From: an uncultured Agathobacter sp.
Lineage (GTDB): Bacteria > Bacillota > Clostridia > Lachnospirales > Lachnospiraceae
Reading direction: 5' to 3'
Assembly (NCBI GenBank): GCA_934359755.1
Contig: CAKRLV010000011.1
Location: 6,940-70,939 of the forward strand
Length of the DNA: 64,000 nucleotides
Positions 27,456 to 35,347 of the stretch are shown in pieces. Positions within the stretch are counted from its first letter, which is position 1; every line of letters begins with the position of its first letter. Below the pieces are notes generated by a model, which saw only the letters and a program-made list of their open reading frames with translations, made no database searches and was not told the origin of the DNA. The position numbers and the translations under genes are program-made.

Positions 27456-28001
27456 CTAAATATCATCTTCTACAAATCCAATATATGGAAGATTTCTAAA
27501 TCTCTGATCATAGTCAAGTCCATATCCCACTACGAACTTATCGGGGATAACAAATCCAGTATAGTCTACATGAACATCATCCACCACACGTCTGTCTGGC
27601 TTGTCGAGAAGTGTACACACCGTAAGACTCTTTGGTTTTCTTTCTCCAAGAAGCTTAAGCAGCTTGCTAAGCGTATTTCCTGAATCTATGATATCCTCTA
27701 CCACAATGACATTCTCACCCTCAATAGAACACTCCAGGTCTTTTTTAATCTTCACATCACCTGACGATTCTGTGCCGGCACCGTAGCTTGACACTGACAT
27801 AAAATCTATTGTCATCGGCAGTTCTATTCTCTTTGCAAGTTCTGTCGTAAAGAATATCGAACCTTTTAAAATACAGATTAAATATACCGACTGTCCTTTG
27901 TATTGCTCTGTGATAGCCGCACCAATCTCTGCAATCCTCTTGTTTAGCTGTTCTTCCGTCAAATGTACACTAATATTATACTTCTTTGAAAAATCCATCA
28001 T
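27456..28001 (-). CDS. hpt: Hypoxanthine phosphoribosyltransferase
   Basis: A 181-residue purine salvage enzyme that joins hypoxanthine or guanine to PRPP. The PRPP-binding loop is VIVVEDIIDSGNTLSKL; ILKGSIFF is the N-terminal loop and KFVVGYGLDYDQRFRNLPYIG the C-terminal signature. Either of two adjacent ATGs (28001, 27998) could start it; GGAGG lies just upstream. Its 5' end overlaps tilS by 26 bp, as expected for the Bacillota tilS-hprT-ftsH operon. Confidence 0.95.
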   Translation of the reverse strand: MMDFSKKYNISVHLTEEQLNKRIAEIGAAITEQYKGQSVYLICILKGSIFFTTELAKRIELPMTIDFMSVSSYGAGTESSGDVKIKKDLECSIEGENVIVVEDIIDSGNTLSKLLKLLGERKPKSLTVCTLLDKPDRRVVDDVHVDYTGFVIPDKFVVGYGLDYDQRFRNLPYIGFVEDDI

Positions 28002-29517
28002 TTTTTCCTCCGCTATAATGTACTTCTAATATCTCTTTCGTATCCGCATCCACTTTATAATTCTCGCTTATTCTGGTTCCGAAGATAATAGCTATTTCCT
28101 TGCCATTTGCAAGAAGCCATATATTGTCTCTGGCAGATGCAGGAATCTTCTCATTTATAAAATATTCCTTAAGCTTCTTCTTATGCCCAGATGCATCACT
28201 TATATAATAGTCTCCGCTTTCACGTTTTCTAAGGAGCAAACCATTTTTAATCTTATCATAACATAACCATTTAGTATATGGTTTTTGTGGAATTTTCTTC
28301 AAATCTCCGTCAAACGCAAATACTTTAAAGCAAAAACTTTCGCCACTTTCATCAATATCAACCCAATACCCCTTCAAGCTCCTTGCCGCAGTCTCGAGCT
28401 TATCATATGAAACATCATATTGTCCGCTGTTCCTTTGGGAACCACCATATACTTTTGTGAGTACTATGCTGTCATATTCTTTATACGCAATAATGTCATA
28501 TGGAAGATTTATACTTTTACCCGACTGGCTGTCGCAAAGTTCTAAAATCTGCTGCACATGCACTATGCCGATATCTTTCTTACGCCCTGCTGCCATACCA
28601 ATAATCTCAAGTATACACTCATCCCTTATTGCGGAATGAAGCTTCGTAAGTGCCATGACATCAATTATATATTTATGAATCGCCCCGGCACATTCGACAT
28701 CTGGTCCATCAACTGTATCATCTGTTCTCGCGCTTACTGCATCTGTTCCTCCACGTGTATCATCCGTCTGAATAGTCAGAACCTCTTCGATTGCATCCTT
28801 GACCCTCAACGCAATATAATCTTCCACCACACTAAGCCGTCTTGCCGTCTGATTAATATGTTCTACCGCTTTTTGATTTATTTTCTCAAATTCAGGAAGA
28901 ACAAGCTGTCGTATTTTATTTCTGTTATACTCGGTACATAGATTAGTCGAGTCTGTGCAATACGCCTGTCCACTTTGTGCAAGGAATTCCTCTATCTCCC
29001 CCCTGCTGACACACAAAAGAGGTCTGATATAACACACCCCTTCTTCATCATATCGTATAGGCTTGATTCCAGTCATCCCGTGAAGTCCGCTTCCTCTTAT
29101 CATCTGAAAAAGAATGGTCTCCGCATTATCCTCCTGATGATGGGCGATTGCTACCTTCGCCTCATTTTTCTTGGCATATTCTGAAAAAATATTATAGCGT
29201 AGTATTCTTGCCGCCTCTTCTTCACCTAATCCGTTACTTCGTGCATAATCAGGTACATCAACATGCCGTATGTGGCACGCAACATTATTCCGCTGGCATA
29301 AATTCATTGTAAAATCGGCATCCCGCTGGCTCTCTCCCCCTCGTATCCCATGTTCTACATGGATTGCTTCAAGTTCAAAGCCAATTGTCTCTCTTAACTT
29401 TTGCAATATAAGAAAAAGGCATACTGAATCAGCACCGCCTGATATTCCCACAAGTACGCAATCTCCTGATTCAATAATACTATTTTGTCTTATATAGTCA
29501 TAAATCTTCTGTAACAT
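27976..29517 (-). CDS. tilS: tRNA(Ile)-lysidine synthetase
   Basis: A 513-residue enzyme that converts C34 of tRNA-Ile (CAU) to lysidine, changing both decoding and charging. The N-terminal PP-loop ATP motif SGGADSV is intact, with HVEHGIRGGES and AIAHHQEDNAET following. The C-terminal TilS substrate-binding domain has KLKEYFINEKIPASARD. An insert near residues 240-275 with two TDDT repeats is longer than usual. I choose ATG 29517, which overlaps the spoIIE stop (TAATG), over TTG four codons upstream. Confidence 0.94.
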   Translation of the reverse strand: MLQKIYDYIRQNSIIESGDCVLVGISGGADSVCLFLILQKLRETIGFELEAIHVEHGIRGGESQRDADFTMNLCQRNNVACHIRHVDVPDYARSNGLGEEEAARILRYNIFSEYAKKNEAKVAIAHHQEDNAETILFQMIRGSGLHGMTGIKPIRYDEEGVCYIRPLLCVSRGEIEEFLAQSGQAYCTDSTNLCTEYNRNKIRQLVLPEFEKINQKAVEHINQTARRLSVVEDYIALRVKDAIEEVLTIQTDDTRGGTDAVSARTDDTVDGPDVECAGAIHKYIIDVMALTKLHSAIRDECILEIIGMAAGRKKDIGIVHVQQILELCDSQSGKSINLPYDIIAYKEYDSIVLTKVYGGSQRNSGQYDVSYDKLETAARSLKGYWVDIDESGESFCFKVFAFDGDLKKIPQKPYTKWLCYDKIKNGLLLRKRESGDYYISDASGHKKKLKEYFINEKIPASARDNIWLLANGKEIAIIFGTRISENYKVDADTKEILEVHYSGGKNDGFFKEV

Positions 29518-31385
29518 TATTTTTCCCAAATTCCTGTAGCCAGAACTGTCATATCATCAATCGCATATCCTCCCGTACACTTAAGTACGCTCTCAAGAAT
29601 GCTCCTTGCAAGTACTCCGGCATTATCTGTTTTAATCTCACTTATTATCTCTGAAAGCCTGTCTTCCGGCTCATTCGTATGAAGATATTCTAACACACCA
29701 TCTGTTACCATTACAAGGAAATCACCATCCTGTAAATGTTTTTTCACACTGCTAAGTTCCTGATTAATATCAAATCCTGCCGGCAGAGTTTCAGAGCTGA
29801 TAGCCCGTACATCATCCCCTCTTTTTATAAAGCTGGCAGATGCACCAACTTTTAATATCTCGGCCTGTCCATCGTACAAATCAATCTGTGCAAAATCTAA
29901 AGTCGAATACGATTCCTTTGTCCCTTGAAGTACCATCGCCGAATTCATAAGACGAACCGCAGTTTCTTTCATAAAACCTGCTTCCATAAATTTCTCCATC
30001 AGATCAACGACCATCTCGCTTTCGCGCCGCGCATCATTTCCCGACCCCATACCATCTGATATGCAGACATTGTATTTGCCATTATCAAGTTCAAACATTA
30101 CAAAACTATCCCCGCTTACCGCTGAATCATTTTTCTTCTGAGTCGCTATTCCTGGCAGGGTATAGAACCTGGTATCTTCGTAGAGACTTACCAGTTCTGC
30201 ATTTTTAGTGATAATCGACTTGGCATCTTTTTGTACACGGAAATCCATTCCCATAGCTTTTTCCACCGCCAGTCTGTAATTTTTCATAGGTATTCCACCA
30301 TTCCATTTTCCCATTACTACAGCATCTATTCTCAACCTGTCTGCTGCATCTGCATATATATGGACTTCATCTGTGAGTATTCCACGTTCTTTTGCTTCAT
30401 ATGCAATCCGCGCAATCTTAGTCTTATTCTTGTCATCACAGTTTATACTCTCATCATTCCAGCCGTGAAGCAGATCAGACATTGCATTCAACTGTCCTGC
30501 TATTACAAGTCTGTTCTCTTGTAATCTCTTATGCCAGGCCTCGTTTAACTCAATCCGCCCAAATGCTTCTATCGCTTCATTTACCATATCTTTATACTGA
30601 TTGCACTGATGTACATAATTTCCGTCCCATATCTCTTCCCGACTATTATGTGACACCACCGCGGCAAGCATTTTCCTGATATTTTCAGACAACGAGAACC
30701 TATTTTCATTCCAGCACATTGTACAATCTTCGCAGCATGCACACAGGCGCCCTGTTATCTCCTGCTCTAAAAGTTCAAGTTTTCTGCTGTTTTCATTTTC
30801 GGTTTTGACATCCATCGATTTAAACGCATTGGACAATTCCTCAACTGCTACTGCAAATGCCTCCGTCTTTTCTGCATTGTAATTTCTGAAATTGTAACGT
30901 GGCATGGGTTTAATCTTCGCAGACACATATTCCAGCTGCCCAATCATCTCTATTATATAATGCATAAGCACAGTCGCACCCGCCACGATAAAGCCTTCTC
31001 CAATGCCCAGCGTCATTTCATACCCATATGCCTTTACCATGAGTACACACGAACAGTTTAGTGCTGCTGTCGTAACACCCGATATAATTCCCGCAATCCA
31101 TCCACTGCATGTCCGATTCGCCCACCAGTAAACTCTTATGCCAATATTAATCACTCCAATTATAAGCAGATATTTCATAAATGGCTGAAATGACATACTA
31201 AAGAACATTCCCATAAAAAGCCCCACATAAACCAGAATATTTTTCTTCCTGTCAAGACAATATGTTCCATAGAACGCAGGTATAAGCGGGTAATACCCCA
31301 TCACTCCAAGAAACGCCACTAAAAATCCTACTATTCCCATTATTATCTTCTGTAGAATTACTATGATGTAATTTTCTGATTTCAT
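29517..31385 (-). CDS. spoIIE: Stage II sporulation protein E (SpoIIE) serine phosphatase
   Basis: A 622-residue membrane phosphatase that dephosphorylates SpoIIAA to release sigma-F in the forespore. About five hydrophobic segments occupy residues 5-165, fewer than the ten in Bacillus, so the membrane part is reduced. A regulatory region with a Cys-rich patch (CACCEDCTMC) follows. The PP2C domain has SGDSFVM, SDGMGSGNDA and MVTDGVLEYL, supplying the metal-binding aspartates. ATG 31385 has GGAGGCGG at ideal distance; the frame extends 9 codons further. The promoter region carries two candidate Spo0A boxes. Confidence 0.93.
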   Translation of the reverse strand: MKSENYIIVILQKIIMGIVGFLVAFLGVMGYYPLIPAFYGTYCLDRKKNILVYVGLFMGMFFSMSFQPFMKYLLIIGVINIGIRVYWWANRTCSGWIAGIISGVTTAALNCSCVLMVKAYGYEMTLGIGEGFIVAGATVLMHYIIEMIGQLEYVSAKIKPMPRYNFRNYNAEKTEAFAVAVEELSNAFKSMDVKTENENSRKLELLEQEITGRLCACCEDCTMCWNENRFSLSENIRKMLAAVVSHNSREEIWDGNYVHQCNQYKDMVNEAIEAFGRIELNEAWHKRLQENRLVIAGQLNAMSDLLHGWNDESINCDDKNKTKIARIAYEAKERGILTDEVHIYADAADRLRIDAVVMGKWNGGIPMKNYRLAVEKAMGMDFRVQKDAKSIITKNAELVSLYEDTRFYTLPGIATQKKNDSAVSGDSFVMFELDNGKYNVCISDGMGSGNDARRESEMVVDLMEKFMEAGFMKETAVRLMNSAMVLQGTKESYSTLDFAQIDLYDGQAEILKVGASASFIKRGDDVRAISSETLPAGFDINQELSSVKKHLQDGDFLVMVTDGVLEYLHTNEPEDRLSEIISEIKTDNAGVLARSILESVLKCTGGYAIDDMTVLATGIWEK

Positions 31386-31404
31386 TATTCCGCCTCCACA
31401 ATTA

Positions 31405-31448
31405 TTCGACATTGATTATATTTCCCATATACCAAGACACTTGCCGAA
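31405..31448 (-). promoter_or_regulatory. Spo0A-type promoter region of spoIIE
   Basis: A TATAAT -10 box (31420-31415) has no good -35 box at 17 bp. Instead a 0A-box match TTCGGCA (minus strand, 31448-31442) sits near -35, and a second, TGTCGAA (31411-31405), lies just after the start site. This fits activation by phosphorylated Spo0A, as known for Bacillus spoIIE. Confidence 0.6.
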
Positions 31449-31467
31449 ATCTGTTGATAAGCGAAAT

Positions 31468-31497
31468 AAAAAGAGTGATGAAATTATTCACCACTCT
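31468..31497 (-). terminator. Terminator at the divIC 3' end
   Basis: GAGTGATGAA (31473-31482) pairs with TTCACCACTC (31487-31496), with TTTTT following on the minus strand. The hairpin overlaps the divIC stop codon. Confidence 0.8.
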
Positions 31498-31783
31498 CTT
31501 TGAAAATTATTTCGTTGTCATAAGCCAGTCCTAATTTGCTCTTTGCCATATCCTCTATATACTGAGGTGTCTGCATATATTTTCCCAGATTCTCTATCTC
31601 AGACGAGCGCTCAGTCTCCGCCTCATACTGCTGCTGCACTGCGGCTTCTTTCTTCGCGTATTCTGCGTCCTTTTGCTTTAATTTATATATCTGAACAGAC
31701 ATAACTGCAAGAAATGCGATTACTATAACCATCACACTTGCAGCACCTGTATTTCTTCTCTTTCTTCTGCGTCCTCTACTCAT
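31484..31783 (-). CDS. divIC: Septum formation initiator DivIC/FtsB
   Basis: A 99-residue bitopic division protein. A basic cytoplasmic start (RGRRRKRRN) is followed by one membrane helix (about 15-34), a short coiled coil and a C-terminal globular end (YIEDMAKSKLGLAYDNEIIF) typical of DivIC. It forms the FtsL-DivIB-DivIC complex that activates septal wall synthesis. ATG 31783 follows AAGGAGAG; an upstream GTG five codons earlier lacks support. It sits between yabP and spoIIE as in Bacillus, but without yabQ. Confidence 0.88.
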   Translation of the reverse strand: MSRGRRRKRRNTGAASVMVIVIAFLAVMSVQIYKLKQKDAEYAKKEAAVQQQYEAETERSSEIENLGKYMQTPQYIEDMAKSKLGLAYDNEIIFKESGE

Positions 31784-31799
31784 AGTCTCTCCTTGCACA

Positions 31800-32084
31800 C
31801 TATCTGAACATCTTTCCTAAAAGACTTTGATGTTTTACCGCTGGTCCTGGAATCTCTGAATAAATCAAAGACTCTATCTCACCTTCTATATCGGCTTCTC
31901 CCTTCTCTAAGTTTAGCCTGTTTACATGAAGATCTTTACCTTTTATATGTAACATGCCCATTTCTGTCTCCAATAGTATCTCACTTATATCAAAAGAGAG
32001 CACATCAAGTATCCCTGTAAAGTTCCCAGTATGTCTGTTACTCAGCATAATCTTATGATTAGGGTTCATATTTTTCTCTTCCAT
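31800..32084 (-). CDS. yabP: Sporulation protein YabP
   Basis: A 94-residue YabP-family protein. The family core is clear: SNRHTGNFTGILDVLSFD, EILLETEMGMLHIKGKDLHV and LEKGEADIEGEI. YabP is a mother-cell sporulation protein required at a middle stage in Bacillus. ATG 32084 has GGAGGT upstream; the frame is open 20 codons further without a ribosome binding site. It ends 16 bp before the divIC start. Confidence 0.92.
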   Translation of the reverse strand: MEEKNMNPNHKIMLSNRHTGNFTGILDVLSFDISEILLETEMGMLHIKGKDLHVNRLNLEKGEADIEGEIESLIYSEIPGPAVKHQSLLGKMFR

Positions 32085-32145
32085 ACACTGACCTCCATCT
32101 ATAAATATTACTTGTCTTATATAATATATTAGGTCAGTGCTCAAT

Positions 32146-32388
32146 TTATGCTATATATTCAAATAAATCTTTGGCTTCATCCTTCTTAGTCGTGTCCTGT
32201 ATATCAAGAATCCGCACTCTGACCGTCTTCTGTCCAAATGCGATTTCTATAATATCTCCGACCTTTACCTGTGTCGATGCTTTCGCCGGCTTGTCATTCA
32301 CAAGAACTCTGCCCGCATCACATGCCTCATTGGCAACTGTTCTTCTTTTGATTAGTCTTGATACTTTTAAAAACTTGTCAAGTCGCAT
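32146..32388 (-). CDS. rqcP: S4-domain RNA-binding protein RqcP/YabO
   Basis: An 80-residue S4 protein (MRLDKFLKVSRLIKRRTVANEACDAGRV). In Bacillus the orthologue RqcP/YabO works with RqcH on stalled 60S-like (50S) subunits to build alanine tails. It precedes yabP as in Bacillus. ATG 32388 follows GGAGGAG. A terminator and then hup lie upstream. Confidence 0.9.
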   Translation of the reverse strand: MRLDKFLKVSRLIKRRTVANEACDAGRVLVNDKPAKASTQVKVGDIIEIAFGQKTVRVRILDIQDTTKKDEAKDLFEYIA

Positions 32389-32417
32389 AGTATTCTCCTC
32401 CCGCTGCCTCAGTTAAC

Positions 32418-32449
32418 AAAAAGCTGTAACACAGTGTGCTACAGCTTTC
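32418..32449 (-). terminator. Terminator of hup
   Basis: AAGCTGTA (32421-32428) pairs with TACAGCTT (32440-32447), and a T-run follows on the minus strand. Confidence 0.85.
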
Positions 32450-32477
32450 TTATCATCATTCGATATATAAGGGACTA

Positions 32478-32750
32478 TTAGTTAATAGCATCCTTTAAAG
32501 CTTTTCCTGCTTTGAACTTTGGAGCCTTTGATGCTGGAATTGTCATCTCTGCACCAGTCTGTGGGTTACGTCCTGTACGAGCAGCTCTCTCTGCTACTTC
32601 AAATGTACCAAAACCAACTAACTGGATCTTCTCACCCTTCTTTAACTCCTCTGCAACAATGTCTGTGAATGCCTTTAAAGCGGCTTCACTGTCTCTCTTA
32701 GATAACTCAGCCTTCTCAGCGATTGCTGCAACTAATTCTGCCTTGTTCAT
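32478..32750 (-). CDS. hup: HU-family DNA-binding protein
   Basis: A 90-residue HU protein that bends and compacts [23 protein letters not shown] opens the dimer core. The DNA-gripping arm is [15 protein letters not shown], with the intercalating proline, and the end [12 protein letters not shown] is typical. The strong promoter at 32822-32850 fits an abundant protein. GAGGAGG precedes the ATG. Confidence 0.97.
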   Translation of the reverse strand: MNKAELVAAIAEKAELSKRDSEAALKAFTDIVAEELKKGEKIQLVGFGTFEVAERAARTGRNPQTGAEMTIPASKAPKFKAGKALKDAIN

Positions 32751-32821
32751 GTCGAATTTCCTCCTCTGGATTCTATATTATATATAATTCGAGTTTCCCT
32801 CCCAAATTACTTACAACAATA

Positions 32822-32850
32822 TATATACTTGTTTTTCTTATGTTTGTCAA
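32822..32850 (-). promoter_or_regulatory. hup promoter
   Basis: TTGACA (32850-32845), 17-bp spacer, TATATA (32827-32822), in the 113-bp gap after the PEGA lipoprotein gene. Confidence 0.75.
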
Positions 32851-32863
32851 GAAAAAAGGGCAT

Positions 32864-34318
32864 CTAATCGCCAAAATCAAGCAAATCCGCTATTGTTGAG
32901 AGGTAATCTTTCATCAAATCCGCGGATGTTGTCCGGGTGCTATCTGAATCAGGCTGCGTACCCTGAGTGGTTCCTCCAGACTGTGTACTTTGAGTAGTTC
33001 CTCCAGACTGCGTACTTTGAGTAGTTCCTCCAGACTGCGTAGATTGTGTACTGTCATGTGATGGAGTCGGTGTCTCTGGCGCCTGATGTTCACTCGATGG
33101 ATCACGATGCGAGCCGCTGTTTTGTGAATTATCAGAGCTATTACTGCTATTTCCGCTATTACTGCTATTACTGCTATTACTACTATTTCCACTATTATTG
33201 CTATTACTGTTATTACTGCTATTTCCGCTATTATTGCTGCTACTGTTGCTCGAACCATTTGAACCACTGTCACTTTCCGAACCTTCAAGCGTAACAATAA
33301 CAGTTGCTTCTTTTGAATTCACATACAAGGTCTTATTCCATGTCGTATATCCTTCCGCCATCACAATAAGTGAATGCGCTCCATATGTGAGTTTTATTAC
33401 CTTTCCAGCTTCTACTTCCTTGTTGTCAACAAAAATTCTGGCATTTGCAACATCTACTTCAAAGAGAATCTTGCCTTTCTTTGGTCCACTTCCCTTCATC
33501 TTATCCAGGTCAACCCTGGTCGTCTCTCCTCTTTTGATCTCGATTTCCTTTGTTCCACCCCAGCCATTGTTAGCAACGGTCAGCTTATACTTTCCTTCCG
33601 GAACTTCAATTTCCATATTCTTAGTTATCTCTGTAAAGATATCATCACCAAGCTGCAGATAGCTGCCCTCAAAAAGCTTAGTATTAGAAAGCTTAAGCGT
33701 TCCATGTCCTGTAGTTACAACTACTGAAAGAACCTTCTTATCCACTCCGACAACAGATAGCGTATCATTGTCTGATATAGCATCATATTCTACTATATCC
33801 TTGCCCGAAAAAATAAATGTATTCCTGGCAATTTCATAGTTAGAATCACCTATAGAAAGAACCTTTCCCTCGTCGGCAAATGAGAACTTAGAGACTTCAT
33901 CATATACCCACACTGCATCCGATTTCTGCACCTTAGTAAGTTTGCCATTGTCATCTGTCCCTGAAATACTTACTACATCACCTTCAGAAAAATTCGCAAT
34001 GGCGGTATGATTGCCATATTTATTACAGAATTCCGTCGACATTCCGTAATAATACTGATATTCCATCCCATTAGAATACCGATATACCCTTATAACTTCA
34101 TCAGAACTATTTATATTCACAATCATATACTCATTCTTATACGACTCAGTCTCCTCTGGTGTCTGTGTATCCTCGGTTGTTGTATCAGCATCATTCCAGC
34201 TTTTGTTGAAAGTTATGATAGCATCATCATTCTTCTTATCAGAACATCCTCCCAATGTCATAGCCATAATAAACATCACTACATATAAAATTGATTTTAA
34301 ATTAACTATTTTTCTCAT
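32864..34318 (-). CDS. PEGA-domain lipoprotein with Ser/Asn-rich and TQSGGTTQS-repeat tail
   Basis: A 484-residue lipoprotein: the signal ends in LGGC (Cys26). The middle contains two PEGA-like beta repeats (IEVPEGKYKLTVANNGWGG and FEVDVANARIFVDNKEVEAG), modules common in surface-layer and wall-associated proteins. Residues about 350-397 are nearly all Ser and Asn (DNA 33124-33270). Three exact 9-residue repeats (TQSTQSGGT) follow, encoded by a 27-bp tandem repeat. These tails look like wall-spanning spacers and are prone to length variation. ATG 34318 lacks a clear ribosome binding site; TATACT lies so close upstream that the mRNA might be leaderless. A role at the surface or spore envelope is inference from the CotS-like neighbour. 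Confidence 0.75.
   Translation of the reverse strand: MRKIVNLKSILYVVMFIMAMTLGGCSDKKNDDAIITFNKSWNDADTTTEDTQTPEETESYKNEYMIVNINSSDEVIRVYRYSNGMEYQYYYGMSTEFCNKYGNHTAIANFSEGDVVSISGTDDNGKLTKVQKSDAVWVYDEVSKFSFADEGKVLSIGDSNYEIARNTFIFSGKDIVEYDAISDNDTLSVVGVDKKVLSVVVTTGHGTLKLSNTKLFEGSYLQLGDDIFTEITKNMEIEVPEGKYKLTVANNGWGGTKEIEIKRGETTRVDLDKMKGSGPKKGKILFEVDVANARIFVDNKEVEAGKVIKLTYGAHSLIVMAEGYTTWNKTLYVNSKEATVIVTLEGSESDSGSNGSSNSSSNNSGNSSNNSNSNNSGNSSNSSNSSNSGNSSNSSDNSQNSGSHRDPSSEHQAPETPTPSHDSTQSTQSGGTTQSTQSGGTTQSTQSGGTTQGTQPDSDSTRTTSADLMKDYLSTIADLLDFGD
32958..33038. repeat. 27-bp tandem repeat inside the PEGA gene, three copies
   Basis: Units start at 32958, 32985 and 33012, with a partial fourth. They encode the TQSTQSGGT peptide repeat. 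The unit is a multiple of three, so copy-number change keeps the frame. Confidence 0.9.
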
Positions 34319-34335
34319 ACTGTCAGTATAGCGTA

Positions 34336-35310
34336 TTAAATTGTAAATGAAAACATTTTTTGCAAAAACTCTACCCTTTGTTCCTCCTGTTCTATCACCT
34401 TTTGCAGCTTCTCTATATCTCTTTCTGACACCCACGCCTTGTGTCCGTTATAATAGTGATTGGCAATCTTCCAGAACTTTTCCGGATAAAGCAATAAATA
34501 TCCAAGATGTCTTGTTTCATCCTCACTTATATTATATTCACGGCTGTACGCATCGAGGATTGTGGTTCCTACGCTTACACCCCATTCATTTTTCTCGAGG
34601 ATTTTACGCATAAAATTTGCCAGATCCGTTATCGCCATATTATAGCTCATCATCTCAAAATTTACTGGAATAACCTCATTCGTACCCATAAGAATATTGT
34701 GATAATTATAATCGCCATGGCACCATATATCTGTCGGAAATTCTATTATACTGTCCTGACATTCGGTAGACAAAAGCGCATGGTCAAGCGAATGTTTATA
34801 CTGCTTCCAGAACATCACTTCAAATTCATTTTTCTGTCTTTTGTTTCGAATATAGTTTTTGATTTTTATCAGCTCTTTATTGTGACGTCTACAGTCAAAA
34901 AGTGCCTTGTTTGTGTCAGGCACCATGAAATCCGGCGGTATAACCGTACATTTTTTTGTAATATTGTGAAGTCTTCCAAGCAAGGTCGCTGCATCAAATA
35001 TATCTTCCATTTTTTTCGGATTACATTCATTTCCCTTCTTGTAATCCTTTAGAATATATTTTATCTCTGCATCATCCATTGCGATAATCCTGCCCTCTTT
35101 GGTAAGGCTTATCTGCTCGACATCCATTCCATTTTCTTTTATAAATTCCAGAACCTTTCTAATTGCCTCTGCTCTTTCCTCAGATCCTCTAAACGGCATA
35201 AGCATCTTAACACCCTTATTCGTGTCACATATGTAAGCTCCTCTGCCTTTTACTATTTTCTTTACTTCTAACTCATATTGTTCTAGCGCAACTTCTGGCT
35301 GATTATACAA
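34336..35310 (-). CDS. CotS-family (aminoglycoside-phosphotransferase fold) spore coat protein
   Basis: A kinase-fold protein of about 324 residues related to CotS/YtaA coat proteins. The catalytic-loop motif appears as CHGDYNYHNIL, but the metal-binding DFD is replaced by NFE (PVNFEMM), so kinase activity is doubtful. The start is uncertain: the frame is open to 35379 inside the CCA gene. I prefer TTG 35310 because AAGGGGGT lies just upstream, the same leader seen at the sipL-like gene. It follows the CCA transferase gene on the same strand. Confidence 0.75.
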   Translation of the reverse strand: MYNQPEVALEQYELEVKKIVKGRGAYICDTNKGVKMLMPFRGSEERAEAIRKVLEFIKENGMDVEQISLTKEGRIIAMDDAEIKYILKDYKKGNECNPKKMEDIFDAATLLGRLHNITKKCTVIPPDFMVPDTNKALFDCRRHNKELIKIKNYIRNKRQKNEFEVMFWKQYKHSLDHALLSTECQDSIIEFPTDIWCHGDYNYHNILMGTNEVIPVNFEMMSYNMAITDLANFMRKILEKNEWGVSVGTTILDAYSREYNISEDETRHLGYLLLYPEKFWKIANHYYNGHKAWVSERDIEKLQKVIEQEEQRVEFLQKMFSFTI

Positions 35311-35347
35311 AAAAATACCCCCTTCATATGATTCACATATCTGTTTA

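Noticed and set aside
33198..33662. Leucine-rich frame with apparent membrane segment
   Set aside because: It is the complement of the Ser/Asn triplet repeat in the PEGA lipoprotein gene.
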